From contig JAFGCH010000016.1 in the NCBI GenBank assembly GCA_016932695.1, forward strand, positions 16,357-80,356: a stretch of 64,000 nucleotides of DNA, read 5' to 3'. Positions 36,398-45,023 of this stretch are shown here, in pieces. Numbering within the stretch: position 1 is the first letter of the stretch; each line of letters begins with the position of its first letter. The translations under genes and the position numbers were made by a program. The stretch is from Acidimicrobiia bacterium (GTDB taxonomy: Bacteria; Actinomycetota; Acidimicrobiia; Spongiisociales; UBA11373). The notes under the pieces are model-generated. The model did not search any database. It was given only the letters and a program-made list of their open reading frames with translations, and was not told the origin of the DNA.

Positions 36398-38925
36398 CCC
36401 GGGCGGTAGGTCTCCTGAGAGAGCGAGCCACCATCGGGGGCCCGGCGGTCTAGGAGGATCGCTCCGTCCCCCCGGCGCTGGGCGGCCAGCACCAGGGCCC
36501 CGTCGGTGCCGGCTGCGGCGGAGAAGGGGTCGAAGCCGGCGGGCAGTCCCTCCCGGTAGCGCAGGTCTCCGGTGGCCGCATCCCGGGACACGATCCACAC
36601 GGTGCCGTTGCGCCGCGCCCGGAGAGCGGCCACGAAGTTGCCACCGACGGCAGAGAGGATGATCCCGGAGTCCGGCGGCATGCGGTAAGTGGCCGCCGGT
36701 ACGAGGCCGGCGGAGTAGACCAGGACCCGGGTCCGGCCGGTCTCGGCCGACCGCCACAGGACGGCGGGCCGCCCTCCGGACAGGAGGGCCAGCGCTTCGG
36801 CCTGCCCGCCGGCAGGAAGCGACGCTTCGGCCCGTATTCGGCCGTCGAGGCTCAGCACCTGCAGGCGCGTGTCCCCGGCCGTTGTGCCCAGCAGGACGAT
36901 CTCCGAGTTGCCGTCGGCATCCGCGTCGTAGGCCGCGGCCGCGATCGGCGTCAGGCTCAGCGGGACCTCGGCGAGCAGAGCGCCGGTGAGGTCGCGGGTC
37001 GCGAAGACTGGGCCCGTCGGCCCCGTCGCAGTGACGCCGAGCGCGGGAGACCCGCCCACCACGAGGGCCGTCGGCCCGTCGGGGTCTGCCAGTTGCCGTC
37101 CGAAACGGATGCGTCGGACGAGGGCCCCCTCGGGGGTGAAGAGCGACACCGGCGCTCCGTCCGCGACGTGGAGCACGGCCAGACGTTCCCCGTCCGGGGT
37201 GAGCAGGGCGACCAGGCCCCGCACCTCACCGGCCAGATCCTGAACCCACGGGCCGTCCTCGGCGTCCCGCCCGCGCAGGACCCAGCCGCCGGAGGCCGGG
37301 TCCACATGGGCCGCGACGGTCCCGGTCGAAGTGCCGGCCGCGGCGAGAGCCCCGAAGGTGCCCCCGGCGTCGCGGATGCAGCCCGCCCCTGCCGTCCAGT
37401 GCGGGTCGTGACCTGCGAAGAACCAGTAGATCAGCCGGTCGTCGGTGGTGGCCCCGCGCTTGCCGCCGAGGTGCACGGTGAGGGTTCCATCGCGATCGAG
37501 GAAGTACAGATCGCCCCGGCCGTCCCCGTCGAGGTCCTCGACGGCGAATCCGCCGTCGCGGGCCGGTCCTTCCAGGGTGATTGCCTCGTCGGGGCCGGTG
37601 AACCCCGACGCCCCCGGCACGATGTGGACGACGGGGTCGTCGCCGGGTTCGAGAGCGAACAGGTCGGGTATGCCGTCGCCGTCGCGCTCGCCCAGGGCGT
37701 AGCGCCAGCCCTCCCCGCCGGTGAATGGCAGGGCGACCGACAGGGCTGAAGTGAAGCGACGCCCGCGCCAGATCTCGAGGGCCGCCGGGGTTCCCGGTCG
37801 TAGGACGTAGAGGTCGGCATGGCGGTCCCGGTCGTGGTCGCCCACCAGGAAAGCCAGACCGGTGCCTGCCGGGATGACGGTGGCAACCGGGCCGCGGCGG
37901 AGGGTGAAGCCTGAGGCGAAGGTGTAAATCGACAGTACGACCGTGGCGCCGGAGGCATCTGCCACCCAGAGGTCGGGGCGCCCATCGTCGCCGTCGTCGG
38001 CGAGCATCACGGCGGCTCCGGCGGGAACCGGCCATCCCGTGCTCTCGGCGGTGGTGCACGTCTCGAAACCGTGCATCGCCTGGGCAGCCTCGACGCCCAG
38101 GTGGCCGGCCGGGGTCCAGGGCCGGACCTCCACGGCGTCGGCGGCCCCGTCGCGATCTAGGTCGGCGAGTAGCCGCGTCCCGTCTGTTGCCGCCGGGCCC
38201 AGGGCGGTGGAGAAAGAGAGGGTGCGGGTGAAGGCCGCGGGCGAGGTACGCGGCGGGAACGGGGCCGGGGTACGGTAGCCCCGCGTGGCCGGCGGGCCTT
38301 CCCACGAGAAGTGCATCGGGTCCTTCTTCTCCTGCCAGTGGCCGCCCCAGCACCAGCCGGCGTCGGTCCAAGCCTTCACGAACCAGTCCGGCATGTCGGT
38401 GATCAGCACGTTGTCGAGGCGGTAGGGGTTGGTGGTCGCGTTGATATCGATAGCTGCCCCCACGGCATGGAACGAGAGGTAGCGGCCCGGCGGGATGGTG
38501 GCCGCTCGGTAGGACCACGTGTCCCACGAGCGAATGGTGTAGGTGCGGCCGCCGGCCGCCTCACGTTCGAGGTTGCGGATCACCGCGGCCAGTGCCGGAG
38601 CGACACGGGAATGCACCCAAACGCCGACGTCCCCGGTGGGGGAGGGGAGGTAGGTGCGCACCAGTTGGGACCGAACCGCGGCTATGTCCCGGCCGAAGAA
38701 GTCGCCCCAGGGACCGAGCACCGGCTCGGTGTTCGGCAGGTTGCCGGCTTGCAGGGCGAAGGGCCCTCGAATGCCGTCGGGGCCCCCGCAACCGGGTGAT
38801 TCGCTGAAGGAGGGGATGGTGGTGAGACGCGGTGTGGGGTCGTCCTCGGCCGCCGCCGGAACGGCGACCAGGAGCAGGGCGAGCACGAACCCGGCGGCGA
38901 GCCGGCGCCGCGGTGATTTCGTCAT
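36394..38925 (-). CDS. secreted M15-type peptidase domain fused to FG-GAP/VCBS-like beta-propeller
   Basis: SFHAVGAAIDIN...WFVKAWTDAGWCWGGHWQEKKDPMHFSW (VanY-like) followed by repeats LLADLDRDGAADAVEV, VGDHDRDRHADLYVL, VEDLDGDGRGDLYFL, YDADADGNSEIVLL. Confidence 0.8.
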   Translation of the reverse strand: MTKSPRRRLAAGFVLALLLVAVPAAAEDDPTPRLTTIPSFSESPGCGGPDGIRGPFALQAGNLPNTEPVLGPWGDFFGRDIAAVRSQLVRTYLPSPTGDVGVWVHSRVAPALAAVIRNLEREAAGGRTYTIRSWDTWSYRAATIPPGRYLSFHAVGAAIDINATTNPYRLDNVLITDMPDWFVKAWTDAGWCWGGHWQEKKDPMHFSWEGPPATRGYRTPAPFPPRTSPAAFTRTLSFSTALGPAATDGTRLLADLDRDGAADAVEVRPWTPAGHLGVEAAQAMHGFETCTTAESTGWPVPAGAAVMLADDGDDGRPDLWVADASGATVVLSIYTFASGFTLRRGPVATVIPAGTGLAFLVGDHDRDRHADLYVLRPGTPAALEIWRGRRFTSALSVALPFTGGEGWRYALGERDGDGIPDLFALEPGDDPVVHIVPGASGFTGPDEAITLEGPARDGGFAVEDLDGDGRGDLYFLDRDGTLTVHLGGKRGATTDDRLIYWFFAGHDPHWTAGAGCIRDAGGTFGALAAAGTSTGTVAAHVDPASGGWVLRGRDAEDGPWVQDLAGEVRGLVALLTPDGERLAVLHVADGAPVSLFTPEGALVRRIRFGRQLADPDGPTALVVGGSPALGVTATGPTGPVFATRDLTGALLAEVPLSLTPIAAAAYDADADGNSEIVLLGTTAGDTRLQVLSLDGRIRAEASLPAGGQAEALALLSGGRPAVLWRSAETGRTRVLVYSAGLVPAATYRMPPDSGIILSAVGGNFVAALRARRNGTVWIVSRDAATGDLRYREGLPAGFDPFSAAAGTDGALVLAAQRRGDGAILLDRRAPDGGSLSQETYRPG

Positions 38926-39005
38926 AGCCCAAGTATCGGACTCCGGAGGACCTTCCCCGACGATTTGGTGGTGTTCAGCCGAGGAGCAGAGCGGGATCGC
39001 GGCCT

Positions 39006-39950
39006 TCAGTGCCGCTCGTCGAACCGCCACAGCCCGGCCGCCCGGGCGGCTTCGTAGGCGGCGGCGACCTCTTCCGGCAGGGGGCGGCGATCGATGTCGG
39101 CGTACCGGGGAGAGCCCGGGACCAGGTGATCGGGGCGGTATTGGGCCATGACGTTCAGGTAGGTGTCGGGGGAGAGCGTCTCGGCCAGCCAGCGGAAGAT
39201 GGCGGCGCTCTCCGTCCCCAGGCCGGGCATCACCAGATGGCGCACCAGCAGCCCGCGTCGGGCCAGGCCGTCGGGGCCCAGGCGAAGCACGCCCACCTGC
39301 CGGTGCATCTCGGCAACGGCTTCCCGGGCCCGCCGCGGGTAGTCGGCGGCCCGGGCCAGGCGGCGCGCCGTCGCGGGCTCCCAGAACTTGAAGTCGGGCA
39401 TGTAGATGTCCACTAGGCCGTCCATGAGGCTCAGGGAGGCGAGCCCGTCGTAGGCTCCGGTGTTGTACACCAGGGGCAGCCGCAGCCCTCGGGGCACCGC
39501 CAGCGCCAGAGCTTCGATCACCTGAGGGACGACGTGCTCTGGGGTGACCAGGTTGATGTTGTGGCAGCCGTGGTCCTGGAGGGCGAGCATCAGGGCGGCC
39601 AGGTCCTCGGCGGGGCAGGCCCTCCCGACGGCCTGCTGGGAGATGTCCCAGTTCTGGCAGAAGGCGCAGCGCAGGTTGCACCCGGCGAAGAAGATGGTGC
39701 CCGATCCCCGGCGGCCGCGCAGGCAGTCCTCCTCCCCGCGGTGGGGGAAGGCGCTGGCCACCACGGCATGGCGTCCTACCCGGCAGACTCCGGCCTCGCC
39801 GGCGAGACGGTCCACTCCGCAGTCGCGCGGGCAGGCTCGGCAGGCGCGCAACTCCTCCAGAGCGGCGTCCGCCTTGGCGGCCAGGGCCCCCGAGTGCCAG
39901 GCCGCCAGGTAGGCCGGTTCGGCCTCCTTCGCGGCGAAGCGCCCGGCCAT
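39006..39950 (-). CDS. radical SAM protein, PflA/AmrS-like paralogue
   Basis: CRACPRDCGVDRLAGEAGVC; FAGCNLRCAFCQNWDIS (CxxxCxxC); ATGA overlap with the upstream amrS-like gene. Confidence 0.85.
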   Translation of the reverse strand: MAGRFAAKEAEPAYLAAWHSGALAAKADAALEELRACRACPRDCGVDRLAGEAGVCRVGRHAVVASAFPHRGEEDCLRGRRGSGTIFFAGCNLRCAFCQNWDISQQAVGRACPAEDLAALMLALQDHGCHNINLVTPEHVVPQVIEALALAVPRGLRLPLVYNTGAYDGLASLSLMDGLVDIYMPDFKFWEPATARRLARAADYPRRAREAVAEMHRQVGVLRLGPDGLARRGLLVRHLVMPGLGTESAAIFRWLAETLSPDTYLNVMAQYRPDHLVPGSPRYADIDRRPLPEEVAAAYEAARAAGLWRFDERH

Positions 39951-41014
39951 CACCGCGTCGCGGGCCGGTCTGGGGGAGGGAGCCCGGCCGCGGCGGCGAA
40001 GATCCCGGGGCATGGGGCACCGCAGGCGGCACAGCGTCCCTCGGAGGTCAGTCCCCACGCGGTGAGGCGGTACCAGTCCCGGCCCACCAGGAGGGCCCCG
40101 CAGGCCGGGCAGCGGGTGGACTGGCCTTCGGGGTCGACGACGTTGCCGGTGTAGACGAAGCGGAGGCCGGCCCGGCGGGCGAGCCGCCGGGCCTCGGCCA
40201 GGGTGGAAGGCGGCGTGGGCGGCCGGTCGGTCATCCGGTAGGCGGGGTGGAAGGCGCTGAAGTGGAGGGGGGTGTCGGGGCCCAGGTGCTCCGCCACCCA
40301 GGCGCTCAGGGCGTTGATCTCGGCGGGGGAGTCGTTCAGGCCCGGGATCAGCAGGGTGGTCACCTCCAGCCAGGTGGCGGTGTGGCGGGCGACGTACTCC
40401 AGGGTCTCCAGCACCGGGGCGAGGCGCCCTCCGCAGTAGCGGCGGTAGAAGCCGTCGTCGAAGGACTTCAGGTCGATGTTGGCCGCGTCCATCACGGCAT
40501 AGAACTCGGCCCGGGGCTCGGGGTTCACGTAGCCGGCGGTCACCGCCACTGTGGCGATCCCCCGGGCGCGGCAGGCTCGGGCGGTATCTACGGCGTACTC
40601 GTGGAAGGCGACGGGATCGTTGTAGGTGAAGGCCACGCTGCGGCAGCCCAGGCGGACGGCCCGCGCGGCGATCGCCTCAGGGGAAGCCTCGGCCGCCAGG
40701 ATGTCGTCGTTTGTCGCCTTCGACATGTCCCAGTTCTGACAGAAGCGGCAGGCCAGGTTGCAGCCGGCGGTGCCGAAGGAGAGCACCCCGCTGCCGGGGT
40801 GGAAGTGGAAGAGGGGCTTCTTCTCGATGGGATCCACGGCGAACCCACTCGACCTGCCGTAGGTGGTGAGCACGATGGCGTCGCCCCGGCGGGCCCGGCC
40901 GAAGCAGAGGCCGCGCTGGCCCTCCCGCAGCGAGCACTGCCGGGGGCACAGGTCGCACTGCACCCGGCCGTCCTCGCGGAGGTGCCAGTAGCGGGTGGGC
41001 GCCGCCGTGTCCAT
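39950..41014 (-). CDS. amrS: AmmeMemoRadiSam-type radical SAM enzyme
   Basis: CDLCPRQCSLREGQRGLCFGR; GTAGCNLACRFCQNWDMSKA; VAVTAGYVNPEP; HFSAFHPAYRMTDRPPTP. Confidence 0.9.
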   Translation of the reverse strand: MDTAAPTRYWHLREDGRVQCDLCPRQCSLREGQRGLCFGRARRGDAIVLTTYGRSSGFAVDPIEKKPLFHFHPGSGVLSFGTAGCNLACRFCQNWDMSKATNDDILAAEASPEAIAARAVRLGCRSVAFTYNDPVAFHEYAVDTARACRARGIATVAVTAGYVNPEPRAEFYAVMDAANIDLKSFDDGFYRRYCGGRLAPVLETLEYVARHTATWLEVTTLLIPGLNDSPAEINALSAWVAEHLGPDTPLHFSAFHPAYRMTDRPPTPPSTLAEARRLARRAGLRFVYTGNVVDPEGQSTRCPACGALLVGRDWYRLTAWGLTSEGRCAACGAPCPGIFAAAAGLPPPDRPATR

Positions 41015-41061
41015 CAACGGGATGATCCTCCCGGCCGGGCCCTTCCACAAGGCCCGGGCGC

Positions 41062-41895
41062 CTACTCGGGTGCCGCCTCCCAGTCGACGGCCACCTCGTG
41101 TTCCGGATCGTCGCGGTCGACGGCCACCGCCAACTGCCGGCCCGGCCCCACCCGACCGACCAGGTCGGCGGGAAGCCAGTGCACCACCTTCGCCTGATAG
41201 GGGTCGCGCCCCGGCAGTTTCACTTCCAGTTCGAGCAGAGCCAACCGGGCGCCGGCGCGGGGGTCGGTGGCCGTCATCAGGCCGGCCTCTACCGCGTCGC
41301 CCAAATCCCGGATGCCGAGCAAACGCGCCGTGCCCCGGCGCCCCCGGGCCAGCAGGTCGGCGGCCGATCCCCGCCGTTCCGGGGGGATGGCGGCGAGGAG
41401 AGCGGGAGGGTCGTCCGTCTCTGTAGCGCCGGCGGCGCGGGGCATCTCGCTCCAGTCGATGGCCACCCGGGAGGCATCGGCCGGGTCCACCCGCACGGAC
41501 ACCTCATGGTCGGGGAGCACCGCGCCCACCAGCATGCGGGGAACCATCTGCTTCACGGTCACCGGATAGGGCGGCTGTCCCTCGCGGTGGACCTCAAGGT
41601 CGAAGGAGAAGGCCGGCGCTTCGTTGATGGTCCAGCCGGTCTCCCCGATGGCCCGAACGAGCGCCCGGGCGGGGAGGCCCTCCGGGATGGCGGCCGCGCC
41701 GCGCAGCAAAGAGCGCAGGCTGGTTCCCCCGGTCAGGGCCCCGGTCTTGGCTCCCACCAGCCAGAAGACGGTTCCGGCGATCAGCAGCGGGATGCCGGGG
41801 GCCAAGAGGGCCGGGTTGCCGGTGACGGCACCGGCAACCACCAGAGCCGCCCCGGCCACATCGGCCAGGATGCCCGAGACGATGAAGGGGGTCAT
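41062..41895 (-). CDS. hypothetical membrane protein
   Basis: Two N-terminal TM helices and a soluble region with two duplicated segments (VKQMVPRMLVGAVLPDHEVSVRVDPAD / AKVVHWLPADLVGRVGPGRQLAVAVDRDD). Confidence 0.6.
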   Translation of the reverse strand: MTPFIVSGILADVAGAALVVAGAVTGNPALLAPGIPLLIAGTVFWLVGAKTGALTGGTSLRSLLRGAAAIPEGLPARALVRAIGETGWTINEAPAFSFDLEVHREGQPPYPVTVKQMVPRMLVGAVLPDHEVSVRVDPADASRVAIDWSEMPRAAGATETDDPPALLAAIPPERRGSAADLLARGRRGTARLLGIRDLGDAVEAGLMTATDPRAGARLALLELEVKLPGRDPYQAKVVHWLPADLVGRVGPGRQLAVAVDRDDPEHEVAVDWEAAPE

Positions 41896-41936
41896 GGGCG
41901 AACCCTAGGGAATCGCCCGTCACCGCGTCGGCCGGA

Positions 41937-42935
41937 TCAACCGGTGACCAGCACCGCCGCCCCGCTCACCTCGCCTCGCTTGAGCCGGGCCAGGGCGGTG
42001 TTGGCTTGCTCGAGGGGGAAGACGTCGGCCACGGTTTGGACCGGGATGCGGGCCGCCAGGTAGATGAACTCCTGGGCGTCGCGCCGGGTGGCGTTGGCCA
42101 CACTGCGGATCTGTCGCTCCCACCACAGGTGCCGGTAGGGGAACTCGGGGATGCGATCCAGGTGGATGGCGTTGACCGCCACCACCCCGCCACGGTCCAG
42201 GGCTTTGAGGGCGGCCAGCACCACCTCACCCACCGGGGCGAAGGTGATGGCGGCGTCCAGGGGCACCGGCGGTGGCTCCTCGTAGCCGCCCGCCCAGACC
42301 GCTCCCAGGTCGCGAGCCCGCTGCTGCTCGCCGGGAGAGCGGGTGGCGACGTAGACCTCACAGCCCCAGTGGGTCGCCACCTGGATGGCCAGCAGGGCGG
42401 AGGCACCGAACCCGTACAGACCGAGGCGCTCCCCGGGCCGGATGCCGCTCACCCGCAGCGAGCGGTACCCGATGACCCCGCCGCAGAGCAGCGGTGCCGC
42501 CGCCAGGTCGGGAAAGCGCTCGGGGAGGCGTACCGCCCAGTCGGCGCGCACCGTGGCTTGCTCCGCGTAGCCCCCATCGCGGTCCCAGCCGGTGAAGGTA
42601 GCCTGCTCGCAGAGGTTCTCGCGGCCGCTGCGGCAGAAGCCGCAAACCTCGCAGGAGCCGGCCGGCCAGCCCACCCCGGCGCGGTCACCGATCTCCCAGT
42701 CCGATACGCCGGAGCCGAGGGCGGCGACGCGTCCGACGATCTGGTGGCCGGGGATGATGGGCAGCCGGCGGGCCTCGAGGTCGCCCTCGACCAACTGCAG
42801 GTCGGTGCGGCACACCCCGCAGGCGGTCACCTCCAGCAGCAACTCGCCCCCGCCGGGGACGGGTGCGGGCACGTTCATGGCCAGCAGCGGCGCGGTCTCA
42901 ATGGGCCCGGGTTCGGAAAGCACGATGGCCTTCAT
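41937..42935 (-). CDS. zinc-dependent alcohol dehydrogenase family protein
   Basis: ACGVCRTDLQLVEGDLE, PGHQIVGRVAALGSGV, GFCRSGRENLCEQATFTGWDRDGGYAEQ. Confidence 0.92.
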   Translation of the reverse strand: MKAIVLSEPGPIETAPLLAMNVPAPVPGGGELLLEVTACGVCRTDLQLVEGDLEARRLPIIPGHQIVGRVAALGSGVSDWEIGDRAGVGWPAGSCEVCGFCRSGRENLCEQATFTGWDRDGGYAEQATVRADWAVRLPERFPDLAAAPLLCGGVIGYRSLRVSGIRPGERLGLYGFGASALLAIQVATHWGCEVYVATRSPGEQQRARDLGAVWAGGYEEPPPVPLDAAITFAPVGEVVLAALKALDRGGVVAVNAIHLDRIPEFPYRHLWWERQIRSVANATRRDAQEFIYLAARIPVQTVADVFPLEQANTALARLKRGEVSGAAVLVTG

Positions 42936-43056
42936 AGGCCCGACCCTACCCCCCGGCGGGGGCGGCGTCATCTGCCTCCGCTACCGGGGTGGAGCGGGGG
43001 TTCTGGCGGGCTCGTCTCGCTTTGCCATAGCAACCGGAGCGTGGCAAGGTAACGGG

Positions 43057-43239
43057 GTGAGTTCGATCAAGCAGGTGGCGGGAAGGCGCCCCAAGAAGGT
43101 CTACGACGGGGGTCGCCATTGCGCCTATCCCGGGTGCACCACCTTGATCTCCCGCTACAACAAGAACGAGTACTGCTGGCGGCACTTCCAGCCGCGGCCG
43201 GAGCCGGCCCGCGTCCCCGTGCCGCCGCCCAAGGCCTGA
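43057..43239 (+). CDS. small zinc-finger-like protein
   Basis: 60 aa with HCAYPGCTTLISRYNKNEYCWRH; GTG start. Confidence 0.65.
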   Translation: MSSIKQVAGRRPKKVYDGGRHCAYPGCTTLISRYNKNEYCWRHFQPRPEPARVPVPPPKA

Positions 43240-43294
43240 GCCCGAGCCCTCGGCGGGCCCCGCCCGGCGGCGGGGTACCGCGGTCGCGGCCGCC

Positions 43295-44698
43295 TCAGCA
43301 GCTGACGAAGGCGCCCGTACCGGTGCCGAAGCTGCGGATGCGAGCGCTCGCGGCGGGGGGATCGGAGGGCGGATTCGCGAAGCGGCCGTTGTTGTAGCTC
43401 AGGTTTTCGTGGTACCAGAAGGCTACGCCGTCCGGATCCAGGTCGAAGCGTGCCCCCATCTCCTCGAAGTCGGCCCAGCGCCAGGCGGGGCGGATGCCGC
43501 CGGCGAAGAACAGCCAGTCCGGCAGGTCCTGGAGGTCGTTGACTTCCCAGCCGTCGAACTGCCGGGAACCGTTGCGGTCGGTGAAGATGGCGGTGAAGCC
43601 GTCCCAGGTGATCTCCTGCCAGTCGGCTCCGCTGCACGGGCTGGAGAACCAGCCGGTGGAGTCATCCGGGGTGCCGAACAGCAGGGTCAGGGAGGCTCGG
43701 GCTTCGGCTGCAGGCGTGCCGAAGGCGACCTCGCCGACACCCTGCCGGGAGGCGAGCACGATGTCGGATTCGCCCGAGACCACCTCTTCCAGCAGACGCT
43801 GGGTCTGCGGGCCCGCCTTGCCGTCGACGTCGAGGCGGTAGTCGCGCTGGAAGAGGCCCACCGCCTCCTCGGTCTCCTCGTCGTAGGTGCCCCCGCCGGC
43901 TCCGCCGTAGTAGCCCAGTTCGGCCAGGGTTTGTTGCAGGGCGGCGATGTCTTCGCCCTCATCCCCGGGGCGCAGGATGCCGTCGTCGGAGACGGTCTCG
44001 CACTCCAGGGTTCCGGTGAAGGTGCATTCGATCTCGCCGGTGTAGGCGGCGACGGGCTCCCCCCCGCCGAAGTAGTCATCGGCCGGGAAGACGGATACCC
44101 CGGCGATGAAGTGCGCCGACCCGGTCCAGTCGAACACTTTGGGCGCCAACTCGAGCGCAGCGAGGTGCTCGACGCGGCGGGCCTGGTAGTCCGTGGTGGT
44201 CTCCAAGTAGGCGAGGATCGAGGCGTAGTCGATCACCACGTAGGGGTTCCAGCCCCCCAACCCCCGCCCGTACAGGACCAGGGCTTGGTAATCGGGGGCA
44301 TAGGGGCCTTCGGTGAACGAAACTTGAAGGAGCATCTGATCGCTGTTGAGGCCGGTGATGGTCGGCATCGGATCGGGAAGGCGGAGGGAGAGGCGGGTGC
44401 CGGTCCCGTCGAGGGTGTCCTGCGACACCACCTCGTCTTGCTGCGGGTTGCGGTAGCGCATCTGGTGAGACCCCGTGTCCCGCAGCGGGTCGGCGACCGG
44501 ATCGGCCAGCAGGGGGGCTAGGGGGCCGGTGTCGGGCGCCGCGGTGCTCGTGCTCGTCGTGCTCGTCGTGGAGGTCGTTAGGGCTTGGGTCGTGGTGGTC
44601 GTCGAGGCTTCCGCGGTGGTCGAGGTCCCGGTGCCGCCGCAGGCGGCAGCGCAGAGGGCTACCACGAGCAGCAGGGTGAGCCGGCGAGCGGCGGGCAT
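43295..44698 (-). CDS. lipoprotein with peptidoglycan-binding-1-like domain
   Basis: Lipobox LCAAAC, Thr/Ser linker, GDEGEDIAALQQTLAELGYYGGAGGGTYDEETEEAVGLFQRDYRLDVDGKAGPQTQ. Confidence 0.75.
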   Translation of the reverse strand: MPAARRLTLLLVVALCAAACGGTGTSTTAEASTTTTTQALTTSTTSTTSTSTAAPDTGPLAPLLADPVADPLRDTGSHQMRYRNPQQDEVVSQDTLDGTGTRLSLRLPDPMPTITGLNSDQMLLQVSFTEGPYAPDYQALVLYGRGLGGWNPYVVIDYASILAYLETTTDYQARRVEHLAALELAPKVFDWTGSAHFIAGVSVFPADDYFGGGEPVAAYTGEIECTFTGTLECETVSDDGILRPGDEGEDIAALQQTLAELGYYGGAGGGTYDEETEEAVGLFQRDYRLDVDGKAGPQTQRLLEEVVSGESDIVLASRQGVGEVAFGTPAAEARASLTLLFGTPDDSTGWFSSPCSGADWQEITWDGFTAIFTDRNGSRQFDGWEVNDLQDLPDWLFFAGGIRPAWRWADFEEMGARFDLDPDGVAFWYHENLSYNNGRFANPPSDPPAASARIRSFGTGTGAFVSC

Positions 44699-44807
44699 GG
44701 AGCCTCCGAGAGGACGAAACGCTGCTCGGAAGGTAGCAAGCCTCGCGCGGTTGTGCCGATGGGCGGGGCCATTTGGGCCCGGGCCCCGCTAGCCTTCCCG
44801 GCAACGG

Positions 44808-44969
44808 AGAAAGGAGGTGGTCCAACAGTGATAGGCAGTTCTTACAGGACCCCGGAGGTGGCCGGGCGCTAAGCGGCCATCACAGGGGTGGCCGCTCCCC
44901 GGGGACGACCTCGGGGTAGGTGGCGACTCCAACCCGGACCACCGGGCCCGGAGATCCGTCAGTTGGTCC
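44808..44969 (+). ncRNA. candidate leader-peptide/structured regulatory RNA
   Basis: AGAAAGGAGGTGGTCC (16-nt anti-SD match), mini-ORF, alternative hairpins 44857-44864/44874-44881 and 44872-44881/44887-44896, SD complement GGACCACC at 44936-44943. Confidence 0.55.
44828..44872 (+). CDS. 14-aa mini-ORF (VIGSSYRTPEVAGR)
   Basis: GTG start 4 nt after the Shine-Dalgarno element, TAA stop overlapping the hairpin base. Confidence 0.5.
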   Translation: MIGSSYRTPEVAGR

Positions 44970-45023
44970 TCTGGCGGCGGCGGCGACGCTGAAGTGTCTC
45001 CGGGCCTGTCCGCGTCCCGGGGG

